The notes: a model not told the origin generated them from the letters alone. DNA of 64,000 nt from Stenopsyche tienmushanensis (GCA_008973525.1 WACJ01000286.1:310001-374000), one strand, 5' to 3'; counted from the first letter of the stretch, positions 14,401 through 28,300 are shown. Numbers and translations are program-made.

Positions 14401-17400
14401 TCTCCGTCGAAAGGTACCGAACGGACGTCTCCGAGTTTTTTATCGGGAGAGCGGGCTATGAGAACTTTTCGTATTTTAAGAGGTGTCCGAGATCTCACAA
14501 GCGAGCGCGACTCTCGTCACATATTTCCTTCGGCGAAAAAACACACAGCCTATAAATATAAATAAAAACGGCGAAAAAGGGTATACAAAAATTGAAAAAT
14601 ATCGCCATGCGAACATTCCTTCAAAAAAACAAAAACCGGATTTGCAAAAACGGAGCTGGTACGTCCCTTTATGTTCGGCAATAATTTAAAGCAGAAAAAT
14701 TTCATCTCCCGAACGTATTTTGTCCCTTTTGTGCTCGCCGGAAAATGCACAAATAAGAAAAGGAGGTGAAATATTTCAAAATATGATTCGAAACAAAGGC
14801 GATTGAGACGATCCTCCCGCACAGGGGCGGAATCTCACCGCGCCCGGCTAATTCGGCTCCTCCGTCGCGTCGTCCGTCGCGAGCGAGCGACCGAGTCGAT
14901 CTCCTTCGGCTCCGATGCGATCAAGCACTTTTTTTCGAGAGGAGATTCGGAGCGACTCGCGACGCGACTCGCGGCCCCGAGTCGGGGTGCGCCCGCTCCC
15001 AATTCGATCCCGTCGAGGATACATATTTGTTCTTGCCGGCGGTGCCGCGGTAATACATTGATAACCGAACATATGGCCGAGGGTAAAACGACTAAATAAT
15101 TCATATCGCGGACGCTTTGAGGTGAGATCCGAAAGAGGAATAGGGCTACTTGGTATTTTACTGACCTTTCAAATTTATTGGATGATAACGTTTTAAATTT
15201 AATTCAAATCACACGACTCGCGTCGACACGCTTTCCAAAAATATCAAACGTCTCTCTCGGAAATATCGACACTGGAATCGCTCATAGAGCGGACCTACGT
15301 CGACAATTATTATCTTATCCGCCGACGAGATTTCGTATTCTATTTTTAAAGAATTATTTAATACTGCCCTCTTCGTTCTCAAAGGACCGCTCCGAGGATG
15401 CGAAGCCAGATCGAGCTCATAGGAAAGATGATTTGAATATTAATAATTAGTATTTTACTTTTTCTCGGAAGACTTTCAATACGGGTTCGCATGAATCTCG
15501 GAAGAGTAATTTAATGGTTAGTATTTTAACTATTTTTTGACCGGTAATTGAGTATTTTTCTATTTCGTACCGTTGCTCATCTTGCACGAGTTTTTCGAAG
15601 CCCAAAATCAGCCTAATGTTATATTTCATTGAAAAGATGCATCGAAAGTTGTATATAAATCCCATTTAAAAATTGATTAAAATACAATTTGAAGACAGTA
15701 CTGATCATTTTTGATTCGCCCTCCCGCAATATGAGTAAAACATTTACTGTGCCACAGACAAAACCGAAGGATGATCGATATCTCCGTCCTATTTTTCTCA
15801 TGATAAGTTATATTTCAAAATGTTTGTGTTTTTTTATAACTAATTGCAAAAACACAAACAAATTTTCATGGAATATAAGAAATCTTAGAACAAAAATTAA
15901 ATAAAAAAGTTAAATACAAGAAAATAGTCTCTATTGTAGAATATATTATCAATGTTTATTAAAATGATATAAATCAATTAAATATGTTATAAATAAAGTG
16001 TCATATCAAGTGTTGACACATTAGATTGGTTCTTGATCTTTGATGTGTCGAAAAAGTCGGAAGTGTGAATTTCTAAATCTGTAGATTTAATTTCTCACTT
16101 ATTTAAAAATAAAAACTACGACGATTAATAAAATCAAAATATGCAAAAATAATTGTAAAACGATCATTGCACAACTCATAAATCCTTTTGTGTTTCAGAT
16201 CTTATTCAATTTCAGTAGTTTTTTTCTATGAAAAATTTTCATAGTGCATATAGAATAAGAAATATGATCGACGACCTTCCTTCCATAGATTTGAACTCGA
16301 TGCGTTTGATTCGAAAGAGACTATGAGAAAGGGTCGTATAAAAATCTACGTTGAAATTGTCTTCTGTGGAGATCGTCTACGTTCGACGACACATCAAAAG
16401 GTAGTCGAATAATTTTGTAATAAATGTATTTCGCACTTAGAAATTTCTCAATATCCCACTTATGTTTGGCGATCGGTCGGTGATGATAATTAGGTGAAAT
16501 GTGACAGCGCGACGTGTAGTTTTGTGGTACACTGTAGTGGAGTGGGTGAAGAGAACACGTGTTGTGAAGCGGCCAGACGATGTGTCTCCGCGATACAATT
16601 TAGTAGCGCCCGCGGCCCCAACTTCCGACCTCACCGCGCCTATTTTTTACGCGAATAACGCGCCAAATTATTCTACAATATATTACTACTCTGCCGAAAC
16701 CTTTTATCTCGTCTCCCCGCGGATATTCTAAATCAAATACTTGCAAAATTGTTCCATTCAAAAAATTTTTACGCGTTTCATTCAAACGCTCACTTCTGAC
16801 ACCTTTAAAATTTCCACTGAAGCTCTCGAAGTACGACGGACGACGATTTCCATTGCGATCCGGGGACGCACCGCTGGCATGTCGGATGTCGCCTAAGAAG
16901 AACAAAAAATTGCCGATTCGTTTCGACATTCGGACGACAGATTCAATATTCAGACCTCCCAGACGAGAAAATGAAAGAACAGGTGAAGAAATTTCAGTAT
17001 TCAAAAGCGAAATAGATCGGCAAAGACGATATCGTTAAATTGACTGATTCACAATTGCGCGAAATTATATACTCGACGTCTGGTGAATGCTGTGATTTTA
17101 CTGCTATATAAAAAGGTAGATCGCGAGATACGAAAAACATCAGTCGCCTGGCGGTCGTCGACTTTCTTAGTCGAAAGAGATTTCGAAGCGACTAATTTGG
17201 AAGTAAATAAATCAACATCTTTAGTTATTCTCTGGGTACCAAAAATATAGACAAAATGCTAAGAAAGTCAATTTGAAATATAATATTTACATATAATAGA
17301 ATTAAAAAATAACCAATGATAGAAATAACAATCGTATGAAATCATTATAAAGATATAAATTGGACGTTTATAAAAGACTACCCTTAACAATTGACACTTA

Positions 17401-18094
17401 ATTATGTTCAGTATCAAATTTATACGATGCGCATCCAAGCTATCCAGAATCAACCGGCTAAAAATTTAAATATGCCTCTAAAGTATTGCTATAAAACATC
17501 ATATCATGCATGATTCACAATATTCCAAACGGGGAATCATAGCAAAGCTAGATGACAATGTTCCAGATATGGAAATATAAAAATTTCTCATTCAAACTGT
17601 TGGACTTACTAATACTTTAATTTGGATTTACTAATGCAAATTTTTAAAAAAAAGCAGAAAGGCTTTGAGACAATTCCATGCAATCGAGACTGTTTCGTTG
17701 GCATTGTACGACAAAAAGTATACTACTGACTCGAATCAAAACTACTTTTTAAAACATATAACTGAAAAAACAATTGACGCTTTACGAAAGCGTTCTTTAC
17801 GCTTTAGGTATTTAGCAAAATCATAATTATTTTGATATCATTTCGTCTACGTGCTGAGACTGCACAGAGCGACTGAATCGTCTGTACTGGGAATGGAATA
17901 AAATAAAACTGCAGTTATATACAAAATTTGAAAACTTTTACTACACAAATATAAATGCTACTGTATGGCAATATTATGTTCGATACAATCGAAGAATGCC
18001 GCTGCTGAGTATTTTTTATTTGATTTTTTATAAGACCGCTATAGGTCGAAAGTAAAATAAAATTCAAATCGAGCGTAAAAATATTATCAAAATA
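11461..18094. other. mostly AT-rich upstream DNA
   Basis: No confident gene. A possible degenerate minus-strand coding relic at 12956-13551 is described among the findings. 15680-16260 and 17200-18090 are AT-rich with nothing recognisable. Confidence 0.45.
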
Positions 18095-18372
18095 CACTCA
18101 TCCCTCGATTTACGCGGTACCCATTAGCGGGGATTCACTTTTACGCGGTCAGAAAAAATACAATTTTTTAAAAAATAATGCTTCGTGACACGCGTATATT
18201 GAATCAGATTCCTCTCATTTCTAGAACCGGACGTCTGTGACCCCTCGATTGCGTCGAGTGATGCTCCTCCTTGCATCCCGTTTTTGCATTAACTTGAAGT
18301 CTCGATTTACCCGGTTTCGATTTACGCGTTTTCTCTCGAAACGTATCTACCGCGTAAATCGAGGGATGAGTT
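18095..18372. mobile_element. TA-flanked MITE with 24-bp perfect terminal inverted repeats (pogo/Tc1-like)
   Basis: The left arm at 18096-18119 (ACTCATCCCTCGATTTACGC then GGTA) is the exact reverse complement of 18348-18371. A TA dinucleotide lies directly outside each end (18093-18094 and 18373-18374), the target duplication of the Tc1/mariner/pogo superfamily. The element is 278 bp with no reading frame, so it is non-autonomous. The CCCTCGATTTACGCGG wording resembles pogo/Tigger ends, which is a family-level impression only. Confidence 0.8.
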
Positions 18373-21300
18373 TATATCTAACGGACGTGTAGAAAATAGC
18401 ATAATATCAGAGCAGAAATATTTATCGAACGACGAGAAAGATTCGTCCCGGAACGAACGTCGTCTCGAATGAGCGCAATGAAAATAAAAACGACAATTCT
18501 ATCTAATAATATAAGGCAGAGCCTCGAATGAAAAACGCGTCCGCTGCTGTATCGACGAGTCGACTCACAATACGTAAGTGCGATGGCAATTTAATACAGT
18601 TTTGTTTATGTAAGCATCAAATTTCAGAATTATCCTACATAAACGAGTCATGTATGCATAAATGAACATTTCCGAAGATCGAAATTTAAATAAACAACAC
18701 CATCACATAATATTTCTCTGTTTTTCGACGAAGCCTATGCGCCGTGCCAATAAACAAACTTTCCAACGGGCGAAGCGGAATAATGGAACAGTCTCGTATG
18801 AAGAGTTATTAAAAAATATGCTAAACGCGAACAGTATCGATGCCTTATTCTGTAGCTCTCGCGGTTTGCATATCGGACTCGCATTGTTTCAATTTTTCAG
18901 TGTCGAATGACTGTTTCTAAAAACAAAATTCGCTCACAAAACTACAACGGGACGGGATCGAAGTGATCTTTACGGACAAATTCGACTAAAACTGTTCACG
19001 CAGAGACGAAAGAGACATAATTTTAATATTCGAAGCAAAAAATCGAGGGCATTTTAAAAACAATAAAATAATTAATTACGACAATTTCGGCGAGACAAAA
19101 TATACATTTTGCGAATTTGCTAATAAGAATATTTTTTTTTCAGATAAATAAAAATATTTCCATCACATATGTGATAAATGAGTTGACATTCCGAGACGAT
19201 ATCTCGAGGGACGAGAACAAGATATTTGAAGAAAAAAGCTGCTTCCAGACACATGACGTAAACAATATCATACGGCCACCGTCGAAGGTTGCTCCTCATC
19301 AGCTTCCGAGACTCGGGCACGCGCAGGGCTGGCCTTCCGTTTATATTGCGCCTTACATTTTCTAAACTCACACTTTTCGAGATCAGCGACACAGCGTTTC
19401 TTTCCATCTTTGCAAGGATATTGTCTTCTCGCGTGCGTGCAGTTGAATCGCGATTCGTCAGGATGACGAAAATGCGGGGTCACGGATGGGATTTGCGTGA
19501 GGCGTTTCGACCGACGGGCGCGAGTCGGGAGCCGCGTCCTTTATTCGCGCGTAATACAGTGACCCCGACGAAAGAAACCTGTCCATCTTCATTTTTGCCG
19601 TCTCGCTAACCTAAATAGGTCCAGCGTATTTCGCTTCGACAATGAGTCGATTGTCATTCGGGCGATTGCGAGACGCGCGACATTCGAGAGGCGCGAGACG
19701 CGCGTCCGCGGCTCGATCGCGATTTTCGAGCGTTAGACGCGAAAAAAAATATTTCATGCACCTGCGGGATGTTTCCGAAGAATTTCCACATTTTTCGATT
19801 CTGTCGAATCGGAAGCTTCTGCGTTGTATACACGCATCGGAGCGAATATTGTGTAAGGCGTTTTTATTATTCAAAGTTTCACAAAAGAAGCGCGCGAGGT
19901 GCCGAAGGTATCGCATTCTGAAGCGTTCCGGCGTTGACAAAAAATTAGATTACAATAATAGCGCCCTCCTCTGTCAAGAGAGAATCGACGAAAGTTTCGA
20001 GCCGCCTCCGCTTCCTCTCGTCCGAGCCGACGCGCGTCCTCTCGGCCGAGGCCGGTGCGGAGCGGGAGGGTCGCCCGGCCGACCTCCGGATCGCCCGACG
20101 CGCCCCCCGCCGGGGAGGGCGATCGCGCGGGTCGCGCGCCGACGGAGACTCTGCGTTGGCAGAGGACCGATTCGAATATGACGCGGGCAAAAAGCGAAGA
20201 TCCTCCGATGCGTGTATATTACGAGCGCAGACGTGTCGGTTCCAGACCACCGCCGAATGCGATATCGGGAAAAAAGTCGAACTCTTCGTCGAATTAATTC
20301 GCAGGGGCGGCGACGGAAGCGGAAACGACGACGGTCGCCGTTCGACTCGGACGACGGACGACGGACGATCGGACGACGCGGACGTCCGGAGCGCCGTCGT
20401 CCCGTCGGCGCGTCTGTTGTCGTTTCTCAGGACGCTTTTTATTAAACTCCCCACTTTAATCTCCTTTTTATCCGGGCATGTTTACACAGCGAAGGGGAAG
20501 CGGCATTAACTCCGCAAAAAACAAATTCTCCACGGACGCTGTCGTTCGTTTGCATTTTTTTTTAATTCGTCCCTCGTCATTTTTCAATCCCGAGCGGTGC
20601 GTTCCGTATTTGTAAAATTACAAAATATTTGTCAGATTTTCACCTACGAGTGCCGTTCTGGCATCCGATGCGGTTTTTGCGATTCGACTTTGCTACGAAG
20701 CCGACCTATTTACGCGCAAAGGGATCCCGCTTCCGCGCCTACGAATCTAGGGAGAGAGGCAACAAGATAATCGCCCATTTTTAAAGGGGAAAAGACAAAG
20801 TCGGGTCGCCGTCGACGACCCGTTCGGTCTATCTCGCGATTCGATCTTCCCGAATTCGGCCGCATAGTCGATTAGCTACGATACGGTTGTTGTTTCAATT
20901 TTTTTTTTATGTATTTTAATTGACATTAAAATTTAAAAGAATCGAAGACCGCAACTACCGCACGGCGATCGGAACTTCGCTCTCGGCCGACGGTCGCATC
21001 TGACGGGGACGACGGAAAACGCTTTCGGGAGGAGAAAGACAATCAGAATTCAGCTATGTTGCAAACTTTGGCATATTAATGTTTCTAACGCATACAACAT
21101 TTTTTTTATTCATAAAAAAGATTTTTCATCTTTAGTTTTTCATTTCAAATTCAACTTTTTTGGAAGATTTAAATCAAATTTTGTACAGTTACACTTTTAA
21201 AATTGTCCCAAATGTTTGCTCTGTTATACTCTCAGAGCCGAGTGTGATTAGTTTAGATTTAAATTTAAACAACTTTTGAAACACACAATTCTTGTATATG

Positions 21301-21820
21301 AAATTCATAGATTGATCAATTTTGTAAATGCAATAATTGTCCATTTCCAATAGATCAAAAGGCAAATCGATAAAAAAAATGATGCTATTTCAGTGTGGAG
21401 TTAAAAGTGAGCATCGTATTCCTCGAATGACATAATTCTGTCGCTTCACAATAGCATTCGCTTAAATAATTTAAAAGTTCAAACAATATATGAATCGAAA
21501 CACAAAATAGATTTTTTAAAAATGTAATAATATTTATACATACTAGATGAAAAAGAAAACTTGACATTTCGATCTTTTCGTACTGTTAAAAAAAACAATG
21601 CATTCGTGTAAACTATGGAGAGGCGCTATGCGTCGATTTTCATTTACAGATCGCTGACATATCATAGATCAACATTCACTCATGGAGTTTTCGACATGTC
21701 ACGTCGACTAATCGTCTGGGCGAAATAGTTCTCCGTTCGACTCTCGGTAGAAATAAACAATCTCATAAACGTAATCGACCGCTCGATTGATTCAGTAAAA
21801 AAAATGTTGCGTTTTTTCAG
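18373..21820. other. upstream DNA before the 1A promoter
   Basis: Mixed composition. A CpG-rich patch spans 19980-20450; a cysteine-rich minus-strand reading frame lies at 19268-19483 (see findings); 21050-21600 is AT-rich. No firm gene. Confidence 0.45.
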
Positions 21821-22560
21821 CTACGTCGATGCGATCCTTCGGGGGACTCTCGGCGCTTCGACGGCTCTCTGACAGCTTTCATTTTTTCCCGATTCCGTTT
21901 ATTACATTATCGACTTGCGATCGTCGCGGAGTTGGCTCGTTTCGTCCGTCCCTTCGTCTTCGCCTGTTCCTTCCGAATGCGCAGTTAAAAAGTCTCATCG
22001 CCGAGAGACGACGTGTGACAGTTTTATTTTCCAACGTCCGATTGGCGGTCTAAAAATGACAGGTGGGGAAGGATCGTCTGCCGATCTGCGCGGACGCGGC
22101 GACGCCGACGGGCGTCCGTCTCTCGGTCGGACCGTCGGGGAGCGAGCGGGCGAGTCGGAGACCGAGTCGAGCTCGCGCGCGGACGGGGAGCGGAGGAGCG
22201 AGAGTTCGAATCCGGGCGGGAGAGGCGCCGCTCGGCGGACGATAGCGGCGACGCGCGAGAGAGCGAGCGAGGGGGCGCGGGGTGGGTGCGGGGTGGGGCC
22301 GGGAGGCGGCGGCGGGGGCGGGGCGCACGCGCGACTCCGCCCGCCCGCTGCGGCCAGTGGGCACAGCGAGTCGCGCGACTGACGCTCGTCTCGCGGCGCG
22401 ACTCTCGGCCGCAGCACGCGTACTTACCGTCGCACCGTCGCACCGCAGCACGTCGACACCCCGCGACGCCACCGGACGATGAATGTCGCACGCCGACGGC
22501 TTCACCGCGCGATTCCCCGCGGGACTTGAGACGCTCGCGGCCGTCCCGGAGGGCGCCGGC
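21821..22560 (+). promoter_or_regulatory. salm: CpG-rich promoter and 5' leader of the exon 1A transcript
   Basis: The DNA becomes very GC- and CpG-rich from about 21830, with the densest part at 22060-22480, just before the MSRRKQ start codon. No TATA box stands out; candidate initiator-like CAGT sites occur, for example near 22353. The leader contains an ATG at 22479 opening a 16-codon reading frame that stops at 22527-22529, before the main start. The exact transcription start cannot be set from sequence alone. Confidence 0.45.
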
Positions 22561-22660
22561 ATGTCCCGTCGCAAACAGGCGCGCCCCCTGCGCCTCCTGG
22601 ACGACGAGCCTCCGCCGCCGCCGCCGCGCCACCCGAGGCGCCCCCGGCGAGCCCCGCCAG
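22561..22660 (+). CDS. salm: spalt-major coding exon 1A (MSRRKQ N-terminus)
   Basis: The first coding exon encodes MSRRKQARPLRLLDD, then EPPPPPP and an Arg/Pro-rich stretch (residues 1-33). The MSRRKQ start is the hallmark N-terminal motif of vertebrate SALL proteins, where it recruits the NuRD deacetylase complex for repression. The exon ends at CCAG|gtaccg in phase 1, exactly matching the phase-1 acceptor at 55639; the split codon gives Gly34. I chose the ATG at 22561 because MSRRKQ is normally at the extreme N-terminus and the base at -3 is G. An in-frame ATG at 22483 would add 26 residues, but it sits in a poor context and is overlapped by an out-of-frame ATG at 22479. The exon is followed by an intron of about 33 kb if 1B is skipped. 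Confidence 0.88.
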
Positions 22661-24180
22661 GTACCGTCGACAGTGCGCGCCCCCCGCCCCGACGGCGGCC
22701 CGGACCGGAGCCCGGTCGCTCCGGATCGAGTCCGACCCGCGGCCCGGTCCCCCGTCGGGCCGGGGCCCCGCCGGAGACGTCGGAGCGGGCGACGCCGCCC
22801 GCCCGGATCGTCCCGTCCGCGTTCCGCCCTCCGTCGGCTCCGCGCTCCGACGGCGGCCCCGAGGTCCCCGGACCTCCCCCGGAGGAGGTCGACCGTCCCG
22901 GTCCGGAGCCGGAGGGGGCCCGGGCTTCCGCTTCCGCGTCGCGAGAGAGAGGCCGGAGCGCCTCGTCGTCTCGAAAGATATGCGATCGGAAAATTCAAAA
23001 GGCGACGGCGACCGCGCGTCGGACGGCGGGTCCCGCTCTCGCGATCCGGAAGTGAGAACTTTGACGTTTTTGTTTTTTACCCGAATTTTTAAATTCGACC
23101 GTCGGATCGTCCGTCGGGAGAGTGCGCCGACATCGACGACGGGGGAAGGAGAGAACGGAACGTCGAACCGCGAAAAGATGCGACTTTCGTCGGTCGGAGT
23201 GGAATCCGCGCGAATCTTTCGGATCCGAACTTTTTTCCAGTTGAAGTTTTTGTTTTCGATTCCGAAATGTTTTCCGCGAAAGAAATTTCAAAACAAAAAT
23301 AAGCGGGCGCCGGTTTCGATTCGGGTCTCTGCGAGAGACTGATCGCGGAACGCTTCGAATAGATATATATGGCTATTTTTAATCGTCCAAAAAAAAAAAC
23401 AACAAACGATTTTAATTTTAACTCCGACGCGCGAACGCCCTCCCGCCCGTCGGTCGCGGGGGCTCCGCTCGGGTCGGCTCGACCGTCGCCCTCCGGTCGG
23501 GCGACCGGGAGCCGACGCGCTCCGAGGCTCGGCGAGCTCCGAACGCGCCGAGTGCGTTCGAAAACGATGCGATAGTTTCGCTACTCGCTCACAGGTTCCG
23601 TCCCGAAACGTCACAGCGGCCGCGTCGCGCGCGGAAGGCGAAGCTTTCGCACGCGCGACGATCGATCGGGATCGTTCCGACCTCTGTTTTGTGCGATCGC
23701 ATCGCTCGTCGACGTCTCCGAGAGGCGTCCGAGCGCCTCCGTCGAATCCGAACGGACGAACGCGGACGACTTTTCGATTCGAAATCGACGCCCTCCGCGC
23801 GGCGATCCCGCGACGACGAGGGGCCTCGCTTCGACCGGGGCGGGTCCTCGGCGGAGAGGCTCGCGCGAAACCAACGAAAGGTCCCGTTCGTATCCGAAAC
23901 GGGAGATCGCACGACGGGAGATCGCCGCCCGGTCGGTCGACGCGTCCCGAGAGATCCGCTCGCGAAACGGATCAACGCAACGTTCGGGGTCGGCCGGAAA
24001 CGGAAGGGGCGGATGCGGATTGCATTTATCGCCGCTTCTGCACGTTCGATAAGGTGAATTATGATCGAGATGGCGTGTCGGAGCCTCGCACGGCCTCTGT
24101 GTGGATTTCAAAATTAGCTCTGTACAAATAGAAGCAAAGTGGAACAATCGCGTAATTTGTAATCTACGCTTATTCAAGTT
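22661..24180 (+). other. CpG-rich start of the first intron
   Basis: A continuation of the CpG-rich block that holds exon 1A. It is open in several frames on both strands because GC-rich, TCG/CGA-rich DNA lacks stop codons; none of those frames shows a recognisable domain. The first 400 bases after the donor are proline/arginine-coding by composition only. The block may be part of the promoter or early-intron regulatory DNA. The first intron runs from 22661 to 55638 for the 1A transcript. Confidence 0.5.
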
Positions 24181-25265
24181 CCGAAAGAGTCCGCTCGCTC
24201 CCGACGTGCCGCGGTGCCGTTATTTATTATTTTCTTTTATTCGTTTCATTTTCCGAAACGCAATCAGATAATTTTAATTACCGCTGTGATGTTTCGTAAG
24301 GAATGAAAGGTTCTCACGCACCTTCCCGCGGGGAGGGCGCGAGGACGGCGCGGGGTCGGAGTTCGAAGCGCGCCCGAAGGCGGAACCTCCGTTCGGATGT
24401 TGCCTTTCTGTCAGCGAAAGAAACGAGCCTCGATACAAAATGGCGTCGCTCCTCGGCCTTCGGGACCCCGTTTCGAAAGACGGTCGCTGCCCCGCGCTCG
24501 TAATTTGACGCTGGATGCGGCATCAATCCCATAAAATAATGGGAAGATAGCGTAAACTTTGAAACCGAACAGCCGCGACGGAGGATGCCGCCTTTAATAT
24601 TTATCGCGGTCGTTTCCTCTTCGCCGTCGGAACGCGTCGATATTTTACTTTTCCGTTTTGTGCGTTCCCTTCAAAAGGGACGATATTCTTCGAAAGACCG
24701 ACCGGATCGAGAGGAGTCTCCCCGTCGATCTTTCCTCTCTTCGGAAGCGACGAGGCTCCGGAGGAACGGTCGGAGACCGATTTTTCAGCGTCGTCGATCT
24801 GAGCAACCTTTAAATGTGTCAATTTCATCGTTTCAATTTAAATTTTGGTCCCCAAGTACTCGTCGTAATATCATAGATTATCTTTTTTGAGATTTCCAAG
24901 GTGCACAAGTATCGCAGAGTAAATGCATTAAAATATGTTTGCATAATAAAGCGCAAAACAAATCGATCACCTTTCCGAGTAGCCCAGTTCTTCTGCCGTG
25001 TTCCTTAAAAACGTGCGCTCCGCAAATAACCGAGCGCGGCTTTATATTTGGAAAGCTAATCCTCGAGCCAGTGTTGTTGTTTTGAAGTTATTGTGTTGAA
25101 TAATTATGTCATTTTTAAGTGTTCAACTGCGGTAGGAAGATGTCACATCGTAAAGCGTCAAACGCTGTCGGATTATAGATCTAAAACGATAAGTATTCGA
25201 ATAAAATTAGTCGAGCCGTTCTAGTAATATTTGGGGAATTTGGCGTTCGTCGAGAAGCTAATCGA

Positions 25266-25302
25266 CGGGGACGGGGCCGGGGACGGGGCCGGGGCCGGGC
25301 CG
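25266..25302. repeat. GGGGACGGGGCCG tandem repeat
   Basis: Two to three imperfect copies of a 13-base G-rich unit. The G runs could form a quadruplex; this is inference. Confidence 0.6.
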
Positions 25303-28300
25303 AGGGCCCCCCGCGTGGAGGCCGGAGCCCCGCTGAGAGCACGCGCCGCCGACTGCCCTCGTAATCGCTACCGCGTTTACCTCCGATTTCACATCTCCGT
25401 TTCCCATCCCCGACCTTTTCGTCGAGCTCTATTATGTCACGCGATCGCCACAAATGTCATTTCGGTTTTGCCTTCTTTTGAATATTGCAAGTTTGCAACG
25501 GAGACGGATCACGTCCCCGCGGGCGCGCGCCTCGGGCCTCGCACGTTTCGGGGGCGACGAGTAGTCTTCGGCGCACCGCGCGAGTCGAGGGACGCTATCG
25601 TCCTTCGAAAGCGCGGTTTCACTTTTACGCGACCTGCAAAAATTGCAGTCGAAATGCGCCGACCTTCGATCGCCCGCGCAGTGAAGTCGCATCGGGAACG
25701 TTCGTCGCAGCGTCCGATAGACGCTCTCGATCCCCGGACCGGAAGACGGTTCGATACCCGGGATCGAGAATTTACGCGAGTCGAAAACCGTCAATCTTCG
25801 CAAGGCGACTGCTCGAAGTCGAAGCTGTTTTAAATTCTTGCAAAAATAGACAAAAAAGAAATTAAACTTGACCTCGTCCAGATCCAGCTCGGAGAAATAT
25901 GTCGTCGAACTCGGTGCGGAGTTCTTCTGGTTGCGATCGTAATCTCGAATGCTGAGAGACAATAAACTCGATCCGCGCAATCCTAATTAGTATATTTTTT
26001 GCACTCGTCTATTTTTCGTAAAATTGCATACGGCTGTGACTTTCAGTTCTGTAATTATTCGCAGGCGACTCGACTTTTACAGGATTTCATTGCTAGCGAG
26101 CAGACTCCGGTCGACTCTGATTCGTTGGTTATGTTTCGATCTTATGAATCTCGAAATCGAGAACGACGCCGAAAGCGGACCGGTCGATGAAAAACAATTC
26201 AATCTTTTATTATAACAGAGTTCGGAAGGGGACACTTTTCATTTTAAATCTGAATTAGCGGCGCGCACCGTCTTCGAGACGACGACCGCTTCGACAGAGC
26301 CATAGAAAATCATCCGAAAGAAACGTGTCGTACAAAAAAGTCCCATCTGTCCTCTCGACTGCGTCAATTTAAGACGAAATACTATCATATATTATACTGA
26401 ACTAACATTGGTTAACTTCAAATGCATTTGTATTTAAAAAATATATATTTTGTACTAAACATTAGAATATATAACGAGATGTCGAATTATACTCTAATTA
26501 CTATCAATACTTGAATTATAAACGTTTGCCTGAACAATGTTTCAGCTTTAAATCTATATTTATGTGTCGATTTTTAAACGTCGATCTAAAAACATGAACA
26601 GCTACGATCGTTACGCCCCAAATCATGACCTAATAATCTTCCCTGCTTCGCGGTCACCGACTGCTCTAAATTTGTAGCGGACTTTTCCTCTGACCGAATT
26701 GACTTGTTTTGTTTGTTGACAAATTGCGTCGATATCTTTCGTCAATACCTCTTAGAAGACAACGTCCGGAAATAGCAAATTGGAAATCTTGAACTTTTTG
26801 ATAAAAATAACATGGGCGTTCGGGGTACTATCGTCTTTAAAAAAGACGACGAACGAAACGGGTGGAAGTTCTCGCGGTTAAATGTAAAATTATTTTGTAC
26901 GCCGAGTCAGATTTCGCTCGATCTTCTCTTCCGAGGGAAGCTGTCGTTCTTTTCGGCTACTGTTATTGCGTTTCGCGACGTCGCCGGTGCGATTTGTATG
27001 CGGACAGTATTGTAAGATATACAAACATCTTGCTCGAATTCAAAACTTCGAGCTTGCGAACGATAGTCGTACGGAGTTCATCGTTAGAATACAACCTACG
27101 ACTAGTGGGAAGTTGAAAAAACTGACTTTAAAAAGAGATATTTGATTGTGAGCGATTTGGCAACTCTAATGTTGTGACATTGATGAGACTCGACGTAGCT
27201 AAACCTGTAAAAAAATGCCAAGATTTTTAAAATTACAGCTTACATCCGATGCGATAGGCGTTTCGTTGTGCGAGTTTCGCCAGGCTGGGGTGGCTTTGGA
27301 TCGAGGAAACTTTCCAGAATTAAATAAATCCGCAACGCAGCGCGACGACTTTTTATATGTAAAAAAAGTTTACGAGTCGAAATTTTGTCATAGATTACAT
27401 CGAAAGCGAGGTTCGCAGCGACAATTCGTCCTGGCGATTTTTTTTTTCAATCTTTCATCCCGGCGTGCGAGAACATAAAACGTGCAAGATTCGAAGTCGG
27501 CACGACCGCGTCTGATAGATCAGAGTCATACTTTTTTCCGCGAGTAATTGTAACAATTTATAAATGCCAGATATGATTTCCCTCTATCGGCAAATGCCGG
27601 TCGCGGCTATTAAACGAAAATAATTAGCGATTACCGACTGCCTTAACCGCGAAAATATGTCAAGTCGGCTTCATCTTTGACGACGATCGGTATGAAATAA
27701 TTGGGGCCGCGCACTTCTTGCCCCTCCGACTGCGGCTCGAACTCTCGATCGCTTCTTTCCGAATCGATCTCGTCTTCTTCCTCCGTCCGTTCCCGGTTTT
27801 CGCGCGAGCGATCCGCTCCTCCGGCTCCGGCGTCGACCTCCCGTTTTACTCTCGCTTTCGATCGGTCGCAAAAAACGAATCGGATATTGGTTTCTATTAT
27901 GTTGCGTTCGATCCCGAACGAGACCGCGAATTGCGGACGACGGCTCGTGAAAAACCCAATTTCGTAAAATTTGTGCGTCATGATAAGGATCCTCTTTGTG
28001 CGATCTCACCAGTCACGGCCCGACGACCGGCCGGGAATTTTCGAAACGAATTATTTTATGATACCTTTTCCGATATAATTCTTCGGAAGGGCGAGACGAA
28101 ATCGTTTCGCGCCTTCGATGCCGAAAGGCCTCGTCCGAACGCGAACAAAAGTGCGCCTCGAAAGCTTCACAATCGATCCTCCTTCGGAGACGAAGCTGTC
28201 GGCGTCGGAACGATCCGAGTGCAGATCGTTTAGTTTTTGACATCGTTTAGTTCGACGCATCGCCCCGGAGTATCGACAGAGGCGTTTCTAATATTTTGTC

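Noticed and set aside
22024..23092. Long open frames on both strands around exon 1A (up to 324 codons)
   Set aside because: CpG-rich DNA lacks stop codons in many frames. Only the short MSRRKQ exon has family support and a matching splice phase.
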